13,313 bases of DNA, from NCBI GenBank assembly GCA_947305585.1, contig CAMZDY010000027.1, positions 1 through 13,313 on the forward strand, written 5' to 3'. This stretch comes from an uncultured Verrucomicrobiota bacterium. GTDB taxonomy: Bacteria; Verrucomicrobiota; Kiritimatiellia; RFP12; UBA1067. Positions 1 through 8,039 of the stretch are shown piece after piece. Numbering within the stretch: the first letter of the stretch is position 1; each line of letters starts with the position of its first letter. The translations under genes and the position numbers were made by a program. Below the pieces are notes generated by a model that saw nothing but the letters and a program-made list of their open reading frames with translations, made no database searches and had not been told where the DNA came from.

Positions 1-1377
1 ATGGTGGCCGTGCACGAAGGCAACCGCTATTCCTTCGTCCGGATGCCGAAATATCGCGGCCACCATGAAATCGAACTGTTCGGGCTCGCGCGCGGCGTGG
101 GGATGGACCGGATCGTGCCGGAACTGGACAAGCTCATGGAGTCCATCGTGCTCGCCAAGATCGCGCAGGACCACATCGTCAAGCGCGTCAACGGCATCGT
201 GGATCTGTACGAGTCGCTCCTGACGCAGCCGGAATTCAAGGACGAAACCTCGCGGGCGTTCATCGAGGCCTTGTACATGCACGTTTCGGGCGAGGTCTAT
301 TCGGTGGTGGGCGACGGCTCCTCGCTGGCGTTCGACGATCGCCGCACCGCGCTCCCCGGCGCCACCTACAAGGACGGCGTGCCCACCTTCCATCCCGGCA
401 TCGACGACCGCACCAAGATCCTCATATCCAATCTGCGCATCATCCTCTCCAAGGACGAGCTGCTCACTTCCGTCAACGTCTACGAGCTCCACACCAAGGG
501 CGACGAAAGCGACGTCAAGGTGGGCCAGGGCAAGACGCGCGAAGTGGTCTATACCACCAACATCCGTCCGCTCCAGGAGTCGCTCGTCGAAAAGCGCATC
601 GTGCAGCGCCAGCGCGGCTACGGCCAGTACGTGATTTCGCGCATCGGCGCCTTGAAGGCGCTGGGGGTGAACCTGCCGTGGTACATGCTCTTGAGGCGGC
701 GCGGCGAATTCAACGGACGTCCGCTCGACTACTACATCCGTTCGCGTTGCGAGGGCGAGCCGATGGAGTCCATCCCCACCAACTACTTCACCTCCATGGA
801 GGATTCCAACGTGGAGGAGACCGAGGCGGTGCTGGCGCTCGCCATGCTGATGGGCGACGCCGCCGCGCAGAACATGGTGATGAAGAAGTTCGATCCCGTT
901 TCCGAGACGCCGCTCTTCGGCGACAAGGAGATCTACGAGTTCGAATACAACAACATGCAGCAGCGCATCATGCCCAAGGCCGTGGCCACCTGTTCCATCC
1001 GCGGCTCGTTCGGCTGGCCGTGTCTCGACTACACCGACGAGAACCTGCGCAACATGGCCAACTACTACATGGGCTTCTACGCGCACAGCCTGAAGATCTT
1101 CCAGAGCAAGCACAAGGTGGGGATGTTCGAGCTCGCGGAGCGCTTCATGGAGGGATTCGAGTTCCGCACGCAGGCGATGGCGTGGAAGCTTTCGACCATG
1201 CGCGACCGCTTCGAGAAGTTCGATCCCGGCCTCCCGGCCCATTTCCGGTTCAAGCAGAAGTGGCGCTTCGTGATGTGGGCGCTGGAGCGCCAGCTGCGCC
1301 GGATCGAAATCTACCGTCGGATCTTTTTGATGAAAGTAAAGGTGGAAGCCAATGAAAATTCTCGGAATAATCCCTAG
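1..1377 (+). CDS. Conserved-looking protein of unknown function (possibly 5'-partial)
   Basis: I do not recognise this protein. The frame is open from the first base of the window, so the ATG at base 1 may be internal and the protein may extend upstream; no ribosome binding site can be seen. The 458 visible residues are soluble-looking, with no membrane segment or signal peptide. The sequence is mixed charged and aromatic. A notable stretch at residues 331-345 contains two cysteines (C331, C341) in the context SIRGSFGWPCLDY. The C-terminal third is rich in Met, Phe and Arg and looks helical, ending in a basic segment at about residues 420-445. Its last 26 bases overlap kdsB, which implies co-translation with the operon. 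Codon use and GC content match the following genes, so it is a real gene. No function is proposed. Confidence 0.8.
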   Translation: MVAVHEGNRYSFVRMPKYRGHHEIELFGLARGVGMDRIVPELDKLMESIVLAKIAQDHIVKRVNGIVDLYESLLTQPEFKDETSRAFIEALYMHVSGEVYSVVGDGSSLAFDDRRTALPGATYKDGVPTFHPGIDDRTKILISNLRIILSKDELLTSVNVYELHTKGDESDVKVGQGKTREVVYTTNIRPLQESLVEKRIVQRQRGYGQYVISRIGALKALGVNLPWYMLLRRRGEFNGRPLDYYIRSRCEGEPMESIPTNYFTSMEDSNVEETEAVLALAMLMGDAAAQNMVMKKFDPVSETPLFGDKEIYEFEYNNMQQRIMPKAVATCSIRGSFGWPCLDYTDENLRNMANYYMGFYAHSLKIFQSKHKVGMFELAERFMEGFEFRTQAMAWKLSTMRDRFEKFDPGLPAHFRFKQKWRFVMWALERQLRRIEIYRRIFLMKVKVEANENSRNNP

Positions 1378-2095
1378 CCGGTTCGGTTCCAGCCGTTTCC
1401 CCGGCAAGCCGCTCGCGATGCTGGCCGGCAAACCCCTCGTGGCCTGGGTGGTGGAGGCCGTCAAGAAAGCCGCTTCGCTCGACGAGGTGCTGGTGGCGAC
1501 CGACGACGAACGCATCGTCCGGGCGGTGGAGGAGCATGGCGGCAAGGCCGTGATGACGCCTTCGGAACTGCCGTCCGGCACCGACCGCATCGCCTGCGCC
1601 GCCGGCGATTTCGCGGACGACGATATCCTCGTGAACATCCAGGGCGACGAACCGCTGATCGACCCGGCGCTCATCGACGGACTCGTGGCGAAGCTCCGGG
1701 ACAATCCCGGATTTTCGATGGCCACCGCCGTGACCCCCATCAAGACCCTGGCCGACTACAACGCCAAGACCGTAGTCAAGGTGGTGCTGGACAAGGACGA
1801 TTCGGCGCTCTATTTCTCCCGCGCCGCCATCCCTTGCGACCGCGACCGCGAGCCGGATCTCGCGTCCGGGCTCTATGTGCGCCACCTCGGCATCTACGCC
1901 TATCGCGGCGGCTTCCTCAAGCGCTATATCCGCGAACCGCAGTGCGCGCTCGAAAAGACGGAAAAGCTCGAACAGCTCCGCGCGCTCTACATGGGCGCCA
2001 AAATCGCCGTGGTGCGCACCGAAGACGATGGCGTGGGCGTGGATACGCCGGAAGACGCCGTCCGGGTGGAACAATTGCTGCTTGCGCGTGCGTAA
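1352..2095 (+). CDS. kdsB: 3-deoxy-manno-octulosonate cytidylyltransferase (CMP-Kdo synthetase)
   Basis: This cytosolic enzyme activates Kdo with CTP to give CMP-Kdo for the inner core of lipopolysaccharide. The 247-residue length is normal for the family. The N-terminus carries the nucleotide-binding signature IIPSRFGSSRFPGKPL (about residues 6-21). It is followed by VATDDERI, the PSGTDR motif, the metal-site motif NIQGDEPLIDP (Asp99) and a C-terminal GVDTPED (Asp231), matching the two Mg-binding aspartates known in the family. The ATG at 1352 is preceded by AAGGTGG (1339-1345). It overlaps the unknown upstream gene by 26 bases and the next gene by 8. Its presence indicates an LPS-bearing outer membrane. 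Identification is firm. Confidence 0.96.
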   Translation: MKILGIIPSRFGSSRFPGKPLAMLAGKPLVAWVVEAVKKAASLDEVLVATDDERIVRAVEEHGGKAVMTPSELPSGTDRIACAAGDFADDDILVNIQGDEPLIDPALIDGLVAKLRDNPGFSMATAVTPIKTLADYNAKTVVKVVLDKDDSALYFSRAAIPCDRDREPDLASGLYVRHLGIYAYRGGFLKRYIREPQCALEKTEKLEQLRALYMGAKIAVVRTEDDGVGVDTPEDAVRVEQLLLARA

Positions 2096-2435
2096 ACTTC
2101 TTCCATTGTTGGCTTTGGCGCTTTCTTGCCTCGGTTGCGTGACCGGGCAGACGCTGGAACTGGACGCCAAACACCCGTCCATCGAGGTCAAGCCGAACGG
2201 CTTCTACGTCAACGAACGTCCCGCGTCCGCCAAAGCGATCCTCGATTCGCTCAAGGATATGGATATCCCGGGTTCGCGCGTGATCCATATCCGGGTCGAC
2301 GGCGACGTGGTCGATCTCGGGCCTGCCCGGATGCTGATGGCGTATCTGGCCCAAAACGGCTACACCCGTCCCGTGCTGGTGACGGAGCGTCACGCCGAAT
2401 CGTCGGTGAGGGAGGCCGGCAAACGATGGCGATGA
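2088..2435 (+). CDS. Small exported protein, probable lipoprotein with ExbD/TolR-like periplasmic domain
   Basis: A GTG start at 2088 gives 115 residues. Residues 1-18 form a short signal: a basic start (RK), a run of Leu/Ala, then SCLGCV, a non-ideal lipobox. Cleavage before Cys18 or an earlier Cys would give a lipoprotein. The mature part has the alternating pattern seen in the ExbD/TolR periplasmic fold: a strand (IEVKPNGFYVNE), a helix ending near the PGSRVIHIRVDGDVVD stretch, then a helix and the strand PVLVTE. The resemblance is by eye and weak. There is no ExbB/TolQ in the window, and the usual transmembrane anchor is replaced by the lipoprotein-like signal. It overlaps kdsB by 8 bases and rpoN by 10. 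The alternative is an unrelated envelope protein of unknown role. Confidence 0.7.
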   Translation: MRKLLPLLALALSCLGCVTGQTLELDAKHPSIEVKPNGFYVNERPASAKAILDSLKDMDIPGSRVIHIRVDGDVVDLGPARMLMAYLAQNGYTRPVLVTERHAESSVREAGKRWR

Positions 2436-3622
2436 AGATGGCATCCCGCGCCACGATGGCGCAGAAACAGACCGCCCGCATCTCCTACCGGATGTGGATG
2501 GGGCTCAATTTCCTGCGCATGCCCATCCGCGACCTGCACGAAGAGATCCAGCGCCAGGTGGAGACGAATCCGGCGCTGGCGGACTGCAAATTCAGTCTCC
2601 CTCCCGGCTGGCGTCCGCAGGCCGCCGCCTCGCTGACCGGCGACAACGCGTTTCTGTTCGATAATCTCCAGGCGGAAGAGTCGCTCTTCGCGCATCTTTC
2701 CCGCGAGCTCGCCTACACCGGGGCGGAAGGGTCCTTGCGGGAAAAGGCCATCGAAGTGATCGGCAATCTGGACGAAAACGGACGCTATGCCGGCGACGAA
2801 CTGGACGAGGAGGGCGAAAAGGCCCGTCGGCTCGTCATGACGCTCGACCCCCTCGGGTGCGGCGCCAAGTCGCTGTCCGAATGTTTCCTCGCGCAGCTCG
2901 AGAAGATCCCCAAGGCCGACCGCGCCGCCGCCCGTGAAGTGATCCTGCAATTGGATAACGTCCTCGCCGGCAAGGCATCGCTCTCGCGCGAAACCCAGGT
3001 GCTGGCCTCCCGGCTCCTCGCCTGCCTCGACGCCAAACCCGGTTCGCACTATTCGGTAGCCCATACTGACTATATCGTACCCGACATCATCGTGGGGCGC
3101 GACGGTTCCGTGGCGGTGGAGCACGGCACCATTCCCGAAATCAAGGTTTCGCCCGCCTACGTCAACATGGCGGGCGATTCCACGCTCGACCAGGAAACGC
3201 GCACCTACGCCCAGGAGATGCTTTCGCACGTCCGCGAGCTCCAGTCCGCCGTAGCCAAGCGTTTCGACACGCTGGAACTGGTGGCCAAGGCGGTGGTGGA
3301 CCGGCAACATGATTTCCTGTTGGGACAAGGCCCCTTGAAGCCGCTCAAGATGAAGGAAGTGGCCGCGCTCGCCAAGTGTTCGCTGTCCACCGTGTCGCGC
3401 ACCGCCGAGCGCAAATACCTGCGCACCCCGCGCGGACTCGTGCGCATGCGCGATCTCTTTCTGTCCAAGGATTCTTCGCCCGTCGAACATCTGAAGACGA
3501 TTTTGGCCGACCCCGCCAACGCGGGCCTTTCCGACCTCAAGATTTCCCAGCTGATGCAGGCGGCCGGGTTCAAGTTCGCCCGTCGCACCGTCAACAAGTA
3601 CCGGAGAATGATAACGCAATGA
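2426..3622 (+). CDS. rpoN: RNA polymerase sigma-54 factor
   Basis: This sigma factor directs RNA polymerase to -24/-12 promoters and needs AAA+ activators. The chosen ATG (2426) has a strong GAGGGAGG at 2408-2415; ATG 2432, 2438 or 2456 are alternatives, and 2456 would begin MAQKQ, closest to the classical start. Region I is recognisable: helical, then LHEEIQRQVETNPAL, equivalent to the family's 'elEtNPlLe'. A core-binding domain follows, then a helix-turn-helix at about residues 309-338 (MKEVAALAKCSLSTVSR). The diagnostic RpoN box ARRTVNKYRR (about 385-394) lies four residues from the end. At 398 residues it is shorter than the 477-residue E. coli protein, with a short acidic region II. It ends in an ATGA overlap with cysS. 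No cognate activator is visible here. Confidence 0.94.
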   Translation: MAMKMASRATMAQKQTARISYRMWMGLNFLRMPIRDLHEEIQRQVETNPALADCKFSLPPGWRPQAAASLTGDNAFLFDNLQAEESLFAHLSRELAYTGAEGSLREKAIEVIGNLDENGRYAGDELDEEGEKARRLVMTLDPLGCGAKSLSECFLAQLEKIPKADRAAAREVILQLDNVLAGKASLSRETQVLASRLLACLDAKPGSHYSVAHTDYIVPDIIVGRDGSVAVEHGTIPEIKVSPAYVNMAGDSTLDQETRTYAQEMLSHVRELQSAVAKRFDTLELVAKAVVDRQHDFLLGQGPLKPLKMKEVAALAKCSLSTVSRTAERKYLRTPRGLVRMRDLFLSKDSSPVEHLKTILADPANAGLSDLKISQLMQAAGFKFARRTVNKYRRMITQ

Positions 3623-4977
3623 AAGTATACAATTCGCTTACGCGCCAGGATGAGGAACTGAAACCGCTCGAAGGCAACGAAATCCGGCTCTACACCTGCG
3701 GCCCCACCGTCTACAATTTCGCGCACATCGGCAATTTCCGCGCCTATACGTTCGAGGACGTCCTCCGGCGCGTCATCGAGTTCAACGGCATGACCGTCAA
3801 GCAGGTGATGAACCTCACCGACGTGGACGACAAGACGATCCGCGGGGCCAATGCCGCCAAGGTGCCGCTCCAAACCTACACCCGCACCTACAAGGACGCG
3901 TTCTTCGCCGATTTGAAGACGCTCAACATCGAGCCGGCCGAGGTCTATCCCGCCGCCACCGACCACATCCCGGAGATGATCGCGCTCGTGGAGCAGCTGA
4001 TGGCCAAAGGCATCGCCTACCGGTCGGACGACGGCTCCGTCTATTTCAACGTCCGCAAGTTCCCCGGCTACGGCAAGCTCGCGCATATCGATTTCGACCA
4101 TCAGCAGACGGGCGCGCGCTGCGCCGCCGACGAATACGACAAGGAGAACGTGGGCGATTTCGCGCTGTGGAAAGCCTGGGAGGAGAGCGACGGTCCCGTC
4201 GGTTGGGATTCCCCCTGGGGACGCGGCCGCCCCGGCTGGCACATCGAGTGTTCCGCCATGTCCATGAAGTATCTGGGCGAAAGTTTCGACATGCACACGG
4301 GCGGCATCGACAATCTCTTCCCGCACCACGAAAACGAAATCGCCCAGGCCGAAGCCGCCACCGGCAAACAGTTCGTCCGCACCTGGATGCACTGCGCGCA
4401 CCTTCGCGTCAACGGCGAAAAGATGTCGAAGTCGGCCGGAAACTTCTTCACGCTGCGCGATCTCCTGGAGAAGGGCTATACGGGACGCGAAATCCGCTAC
4501 GTGCTCATCAACGCCCATTACCGCACCGGACTCAACTTCGCCTTTTCCGCGCTCGACGACGCACGCAAGTCGCTGGAGCGCATCGACCGCTCGGTGGCGC
4601 TCTGCACCGACGGCGAAGCGCCCGATTGGGCCCTCAAGCATCTGGACGATTTCAGCCGGGCCGTCAACGACGACCTCAACCTCCCCGGCGCGTTCGCCGC
4701 GCTCTTCGCCCTCGTGCGCGACGTCAATTCGCACAATGGCGGCACGGTGTTGTCCGTCTTCAAACGCATGGATCAGGTGCTGGGCGTCATCTTTTTCGGC
4801 AAGACCGAGCCGGCCGTCCAGGCGTTGCCGGACGAAGTGGAGGCGCTCCTCCAGGAACGCGCGGCCGCCCGCGCCGCCAAGAACTGGGCCGAGTCGGATC
4901 GTCTGCGCGATGCCATTGCGGCTTTGGGCTATTCGGTCAAAGACTCCCGCGAAGGCCAGACCTGCGTCAAAAAGTGA
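3619..4977 (+). CDS. cysS: Cysteinyl-tRNA synthetase
   Basis: This class I aminoacyl-tRNA synthetase charges tRNA-Cys. It has 452 residues, close to the usual 460. The HIGH-type motif is HIGN (36-39) and the second signature is KMSKS (268-272). The four zinc ligands expected for CysRS are all present: Cys27 in YTCGPTVY, Cys211 in HIECSAM, and His236 and Glu240 in FPHHENE. The C-terminal helical anticodon-binding region, with ERAAARAAKNWAESDRLRD, is typical. The start codon overlaps the rpoN stop (ATGA), with GGAG at 3603-3606 upstream. The stop shares its last base with the ATG of the exchanger gene. Everything needed for activity is visible. Confidence 0.97.
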   Translation: MKVYNSLTRQDEELKPLEGNEIRLYTCGPTVYNFAHIGNFRAYTFEDVLRRVIEFNGMTVKQVMNLTDVDDKTIRGANAAKVPLQTYTRTYKDAFFADLKTLNIEPAEVYPAATDHIPEMIALVEQLMAKGIAYRSDDGSVYFNVRKFPGYGKLAHIDFDHQQTGARCAADEYDKENVGDFALWKAWEESDGPVGWDSPWGRGRPGWHIECSAMSMKYLGESFDMHTGGIDNLFPHHENEIAQAEAATGKQFVRTWMHCAHLRVNGEKMSKSAGNFFTLRDLLEKGYTGREIRYVLINAHYRTGLNFAFSALDDARKSLERIDRSVALCTDGEAPDWALKHLDDFSRAVNDDLNLPGAFAALFALVRDVNSHNGGTVLSVFKRMDQVLGVIFFGKTEPAVQALPDEVEALLQERAAARAAKNWAESDRLRDAIAALGYSVKDSREGQTCVKK

Positions 4978-5939
4978 TGTATCCCGAGCTTAATCTCGTT
5001 TATTCCGTCATCTTGGTGGTCTTGGGGCTCTTCCTCCTGGAGCGCTCGTCCGACGCGTTCGTGGACGGCGCCGCCGCCATCGCCCGTCGCTTCCGGGTTT
5101 CGCCTTTCATCATCGGCATGGTGGTGATCGGCTTCGGCACCTGCGCGCCGGAATTCTGCGTGAGTCTGATGTCCGGTTTGGGCGACAAGGCCAATCTTTC
5201 GCTCGGCAACGCCTACGGCAGCTGCATCTTCAACGTAGCGGCGATTCTGGGCGTCACGGCGCTGATCGCGCCTTTGTCCGTCAAGCCGGGCGTCGTGAAG
5301 ATCGCCGGCCCCGCCCTGATCGCCATCGGGGCCGTTTCGGTGCCGATGCTCGTCACGGGCGGCGTGCTTTCGCGCCTCGAGTCGGCGGGGCTGCTGGCGA
5401 TTTTCGCCGTGTTCTTTCCGCTCTACTGCTGGCTCGACCGCGGTTCCGCCCCGATCGAAGATGGCGGAGGCAAATCCGACGACCGTCCCGTCCGCGCTTT
5501 TCTGGTGCTGATTGCGTCCTTGGCGGTGCTGATCGCCTCGTCGCATCTGCTCGTCTGGGGCTCGGTCAATCTCGCGCGGGCGATGGGGGTTTCGGAACTC
5601 ATGATCGGCCTTACGGTGGTGGCCATCGGCACCTCGCTCCCCGAACTCGCCGCCGCCGTGCAGTCGGCCCGCAAAGGCCAGGCCGATTTCGTCCTCGGCA
5701 ACATCATCGGCTCCAACCTCTTCAATCTGCTCGTGGTGGTGGGGGTGGCGTCGGTCTTTCACGGCGCTTCGGGCTACTCCGGCAACGTTTGGCGGCGCGA
5801 CCTCCCCGTCACCATTCTCGTTACCGCCATGATCGGACTTTTCGGCCGCAAGGGACGCCTTTCGCGGCTGGACGGCGCCGTTTTGCTCGCCGTATTTTTC
5901 GCTTACGTCTTTTTGACCATCTATCAGGAGCTATCATGA
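4977..5939 (+). CDS. CaCA-family sodium/calcium exchanger (YrbG/CaxA-like inner-membrane antiporter)
   Basis: This is an integral inner-membrane cation exchanger of 320 residues with about ten hydrophobic segments. Two alpha repeats define the family. The first carries GMVVIGFGTCAPEF followed by LGNAYGSCIFN; the second carries GLTVVAIGTSLPEL followed by LGNIIGSNLFN. The acidic residues of the two PE motifs are the expected ion ligands. In the first repeat the usual GTSAPE reads GTCAPE, and Asn in the usual GSN motif is Cys (GSC), so alpha-1 is slightly divergent. A hydrophilic loop separates the halves at about residues 158-172. It starts on the last base of cysS and ends in ATGA with cmk, so it is translationally coupled to both. 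The substrate (Na+/Ca2+ or another cation) is inferred from the family. Confidence 0.9.
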   Translation: MYPELNLVYSVILVVLGLFLLERSSDAFVDGAAAIARRFRVSPFIIGMVVIGFGTCAPEFCVSLMSGLGDKANLSLGNAYGSCIFNVAAILGVTALIAPLSVKPGVVKIAGPALIAIGAVSVPMLVTGGVLSRLESAGLLAIFAVFFPLYCWLDRGSAPIEDGGGKSDDRPVRAFLVLIASLAVLIASSHLLVWGSVNLARAMGVSELMIGLTVVAIGTSLPELAAAVQSARKGQADFVLGNIIGSNLFNLLVVVGVASVFHGASGYSGNVWRRDLPVTILVTAMIGLFGRKGRLSRLDGAVLLAVFFAYVFLTIYQELS

Positions 5940-6595
5940 CCAAAGTGATCGCCATCGACGGCCCGTCCGGCGCCGGCAAGTCTTCCGTTTCCCGCATCGT
6001 GGGCGAGCGTCTCCAGATGCTGCATGTGGATTCCGGCGCTTTGTACCGCATTTTCACCTGGCAGGCGCTGGCGAAGGGCGTGGACACCTCCAACCCCGAC
6101 GCGGTGGCCGCCTTCGCCCCCTCGGTGGAGATCGAATGCCGCCCCGAAAACGGCGCCATCGTCTATTACGTGGATGGCGAAATCCCCGGCAACCGCATCC
6201 GCACGCCGGAGATCAACGCCCACGCTTCGCAGGTGGCCACCGTCAAAGCCGTGCGCGACCGGGTCACGGATCTTCTGCGCTCGCTCGTCAGCTTCGGCGA
6301 TCTGGTGGTGGAGGGGCGCGACATCACTACCGCCGTCTTCCCCGATTCGCCTTACCGCTTCTATCTCACCGCTTCGGCCGAGGCGCGGGCGCGCCGTCGC
6401 CAAAAGGAAGAGGTGGAGAAGGGCATCGCCAACCAGTCCGAAGAAGCGGTCAAGGCGTCGCTTCTCGCCCGCGACCGGATCGACTCCACCCGCCAGTACG
6501 CGCCGCTCAAGAAGGCCGACGGCGTAACCGAGATCGATTCGTCCGACCTCACGCTGGAACAAGTGGTGGACCTCGTCCTTGAAGCTGTCCGTTAA
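5936..6595 (+). CDS. cmk: (d)CMP kinase
   Basis: Cytidylate kinase phosphorylates CMP and dCMP to the diphosphates in the cytosol. It has 219 residues, the normal bacterial length. The P-loop GPSGAGKS lies at residues 9-16, followed by HVDSGALYR (30-38), which places the nucleotide. GRDITTAVFPD (127-137) is the family's GRDIGT-VFPdA motif with Thr in place of Gly. SAEARARRRQKE is the lid/adenine region, and RDRIDSTR with Pro-Leu downstream is the CMP-binding Arg-Asp segment. CAGGAG (5925-5930) precedes the ATG, which overlaps the exchanger stop (ATGA). The 3' end overlaps the permease by 17 bases. CMP is also the leaving product of CMP-Kdo use, although linkage with kdsB may be coincidental. 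Confidence 0.95.
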   Translation: MTKVIAIDGPSGAGKSSVSRIVGERLQMLHVDSGALYRIFTWQALAKGVDTSNPDAVAAFAPSVEIECRPENGAIVYYVDGEIPGNRIRTPEINAHASQVATVKAVRDRVTDLLRSLVSFGDLVVEGRDITTAVFPDSPYRFYLTASAEARARRRQKEEVEKGIANQSEEAVKASLLARDRIDSTRQYAPLKKADGVTEIDSSDLTLEQVVDLVLEAVR

Positions 6596-7415
6596 ACTGG
6601 CGCTGGCGGTCCTGCTGGCGTTTCTCCTCGCGGCGATGTTCGGCGAGGTGCAGTATCGCGTGGCCCGTTTCCGCGACGTAACCCCCGCCTACAACCGGGT
6701 GGACACTTCGCAGCGCTATCTGCCGCCCGGACCGGGACATTGGCTCGGCACGGACAATCTCGGCCGTTCGGTGGCGCTCCGGCTGGCGCAGGGCTCGCGC
6801 ATCGCTTTCATCGTCGGAATCATGACGGCGTCCATCGCCATTCCCTTGGGCGTATTTTTGGGACTCCTGGGCGGCTATTTCGGCGGCAAGACGGACTCGC
6901 TCGTCCTCTGGCTCTGCGCCACCGTGGCCTCCATGCCGGGGCTTCTCTTCATCCTCGCCATTTCGCTCGTCTTCGGCCAAGGGATTTTGGGCATCATCAT
7001 GGGCGTGGGGCTCACCACCTGGGTGGGGGTGTGCCGCACCATCCGCGCCGAAGTCATCAAGCATCGCGACCGCGCCTACGTGCAGGCTGCCAAGGTGTTG
7101 GGCTATTCGCCGGTGCGCATCATGTTCCGGCACATCCTGCCCAATGTGGCGCATATCATCCTCATCCAGTTTTCCATCCGATTCCCTTCGGCCGTCTCCA
7201 CCGAAGTGTTCATTTCGTTCCTGGGCATCGGCATCCAGGGCGAACCCAGCTGGGGCGTCATGATCAACAACGCCCGGCTCCGGCTCTGGCAAGGCATCTG
7301 GTGGGAAATGACGTTCGTCACTTTGGCCATCTTCCTCCTCGTGCTCGCCTTCAACCACCTTGCGGACTATCTCCGCGACCGCCTCGACCCCGCCCTCCGC
7401 TCCCTCCGCACCTGA
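6579..7415 (+). CDS. ABC transporter permease, DppC/OppC family
   Basis: This inner-membrane permease subunit belongs to a peptide/nickel-type importer. From a TTG start at 6579 (GGTGGA at 6565-6570) it has 278 residues. There is one N-terminal membrane segment (about 5-25), the family motif LGTDNLGRSV (about 52-61), then five further hydrophobic segments. The cytoplasmic EAA loop RAYVQAAKVLGYSPVRIMF contacts the ATPase, and FLGIGIQGEPSWGVMI is a DppC/OppC hallmark. It starts inside cmk (17-base overlap), so coupling is likely. Partner permease, ATPases and binding protein are not in the window; other partners may lie upstream or elsewhere. It is the last gene of the overlapping series. The substrate cannot be deduced. 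Confidence 0.92.
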   Translation: MKLSVKLALAVLLAFLLAAMFGEVQYRVARFRDVTPAYNRVDTSQRYLPPGPGHWLGTDNLGRSVALRLAQGSRIAFIVGIMTASIAIPLGVFLGLLGGYFGGKTDSLVLWLCATVASMPGLLFILAISLVFGQGILGIIMGVGLTTWVGVCRTIRAEVIKHRDRAYVQAAKVLGYSPVRIMFRHILPNVAHIILIQFSIRFPSAVSTEVFISFLGIGIQGEPSWGVMINNARLRLWQGIWWEMTFVTLAIFLLVLAFNHLADYLRDRLDPALRSLRT

Positions 7416-7675
7416 CGATGCCATCTGTGGCGCGGGGCGTTGTCGGCCGGATACAGCCTCCTAGCCCCGCATCCGCATCTGGCCTCGCCATGCGCGAACC
7501 GTCGCTCGGCTTCTCGTTGCGGCAGTCTTCCGTTCGCTTGATGCCTCCTCCGCTCTTATAACCCAACTTGGGAACCTCGTTGCCCTGACCTTTCTCGGTC
7601 CGTGCCCAATAGCTCCCGCTCCGCATCATATTAATAGCATAAGCGAGTGGCGGAAGGTGCTCCATCGGATCCTAG

Positions 7676-7708
7676 TTGGGGCGAGGAGGGGCGGAGTGCG
7701 CGCCCCAA
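7676..7708. repeat. Stem-loop with 8-base perfect arms
   Basis: TTGGGGCG (7676-7683) pairs perfectly with CGCCCCAA (7701-7708) around a 17-base G-rich loop. A diverged relative lies at about 9555-9592, where both arms differ but pairing is largely kept (CATTGGGGCG with GCGCCTAATG). It forms the left edge of the larger inverted repeat. Confidence 0.6.
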
Positions 7709-7720
7709 GGCTCCCTATCA

Positions 7721-7869
7721 GGCGCGGAGAGGAAGGAAGATTGCAGGTGACTAATTGTCGAGCTTGAGGGACGTCGGTCTTTGTACCAATCTCGCTGAGG
7801 CGAGACAATTCGTAGGCCGAGAACTCAAGAGTCGGCCGTCAGCTGCAAGCTTGCCTTCCTCGGAGCGCC
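7721..7869. repeat. Long imperfect inverted repeat (about 150 bases)
   Basis: The left arm, 7721-7751, matches the reverse complement of 7838-7869 at about 26 of 31 positions with one gap; shared blocks include GAGGAAGG and TTGCAG. Inside lie a second pair, AATTGTC (7753-7759) with GACAATT (7804-7810), and a tight hairpin TCTCGC-TGAG-GCGAGA (7790-7805). The structure may extend outward, since GGAGTGCGC near 7693 resembles the reverse complement of the segment at 7888-7900. It could be a relic mobile element or a structured RNA. No coding function is claimed. Confidence 0.6.
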
Positions 7870-7979
7870 AACAGAGCGGACGAGAGCGGAGCGCAGCTCC
7901 AGACCGACGAGCGCCATGCAGAGCTCATCACAGCTTACGCACGACAAGCGCCTTAAAAGAAAATAGTTGATAATAACCC

Positions 7980-8008
7980 TTGCATTTTGCGGGAAAATAT
8001 GATATAAT
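7980..8008 (+). promoter_or_regulatory. Sigma-70 extended -10 promoter of the superoxide reductase gene
   Basis: TTGCAT (7980-7985), a 17-base spacer, then TATAAT (8003-8008) preceded by TGA (8000-8002), giving an extended -10. The expected start is near 8015, leaving a leader of about 25 bases that contains the strong AGGGAGGTG (8027-8035) before the ATG at 8040. It shares GGGAAAATATGATATAAT with the other island promoters. Confidence 0.85.
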
Positions 8009-8039
8009 ATCGACGAATAAGGTGAAAGGGAGGTGAAAT

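Larger units (their letters stand above)
7416..7979 (+). other. Gene-free region between core operon and accessory island
   Basis: No convincing gene is seen in these 564 bases. A GC-rich stem (GCGGGGC at 7432-7438 with GCCCCGC at 7464-7470) just after the permease might slow transcription, but no T-run follows, so it is not a standard terminator. A minus-strand frame at 7351-7665 is open but its composition is unconvincing. The right half (7676-7914) is occupied by inverted repeats described separately. Composition moves from GC-rich to AT-rich near 7960. Confidence 0.6.

Noticed and set aside
1250..4734. Long minus-strand frames opposite kdsB, rpoN and cysS
   Set aside because: These are typical by-products of high-GC coding sequence; the plus-strand proteins carry full family motifs.
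7351..7665. Minus-strand frame of 104 codons after the permease
   Set aside because: Its 3' end reads antisense into the permease, its composition is low-complexity Arg/Gly/Pro at the end, and no family is recognised. Kept only as a finding to check.
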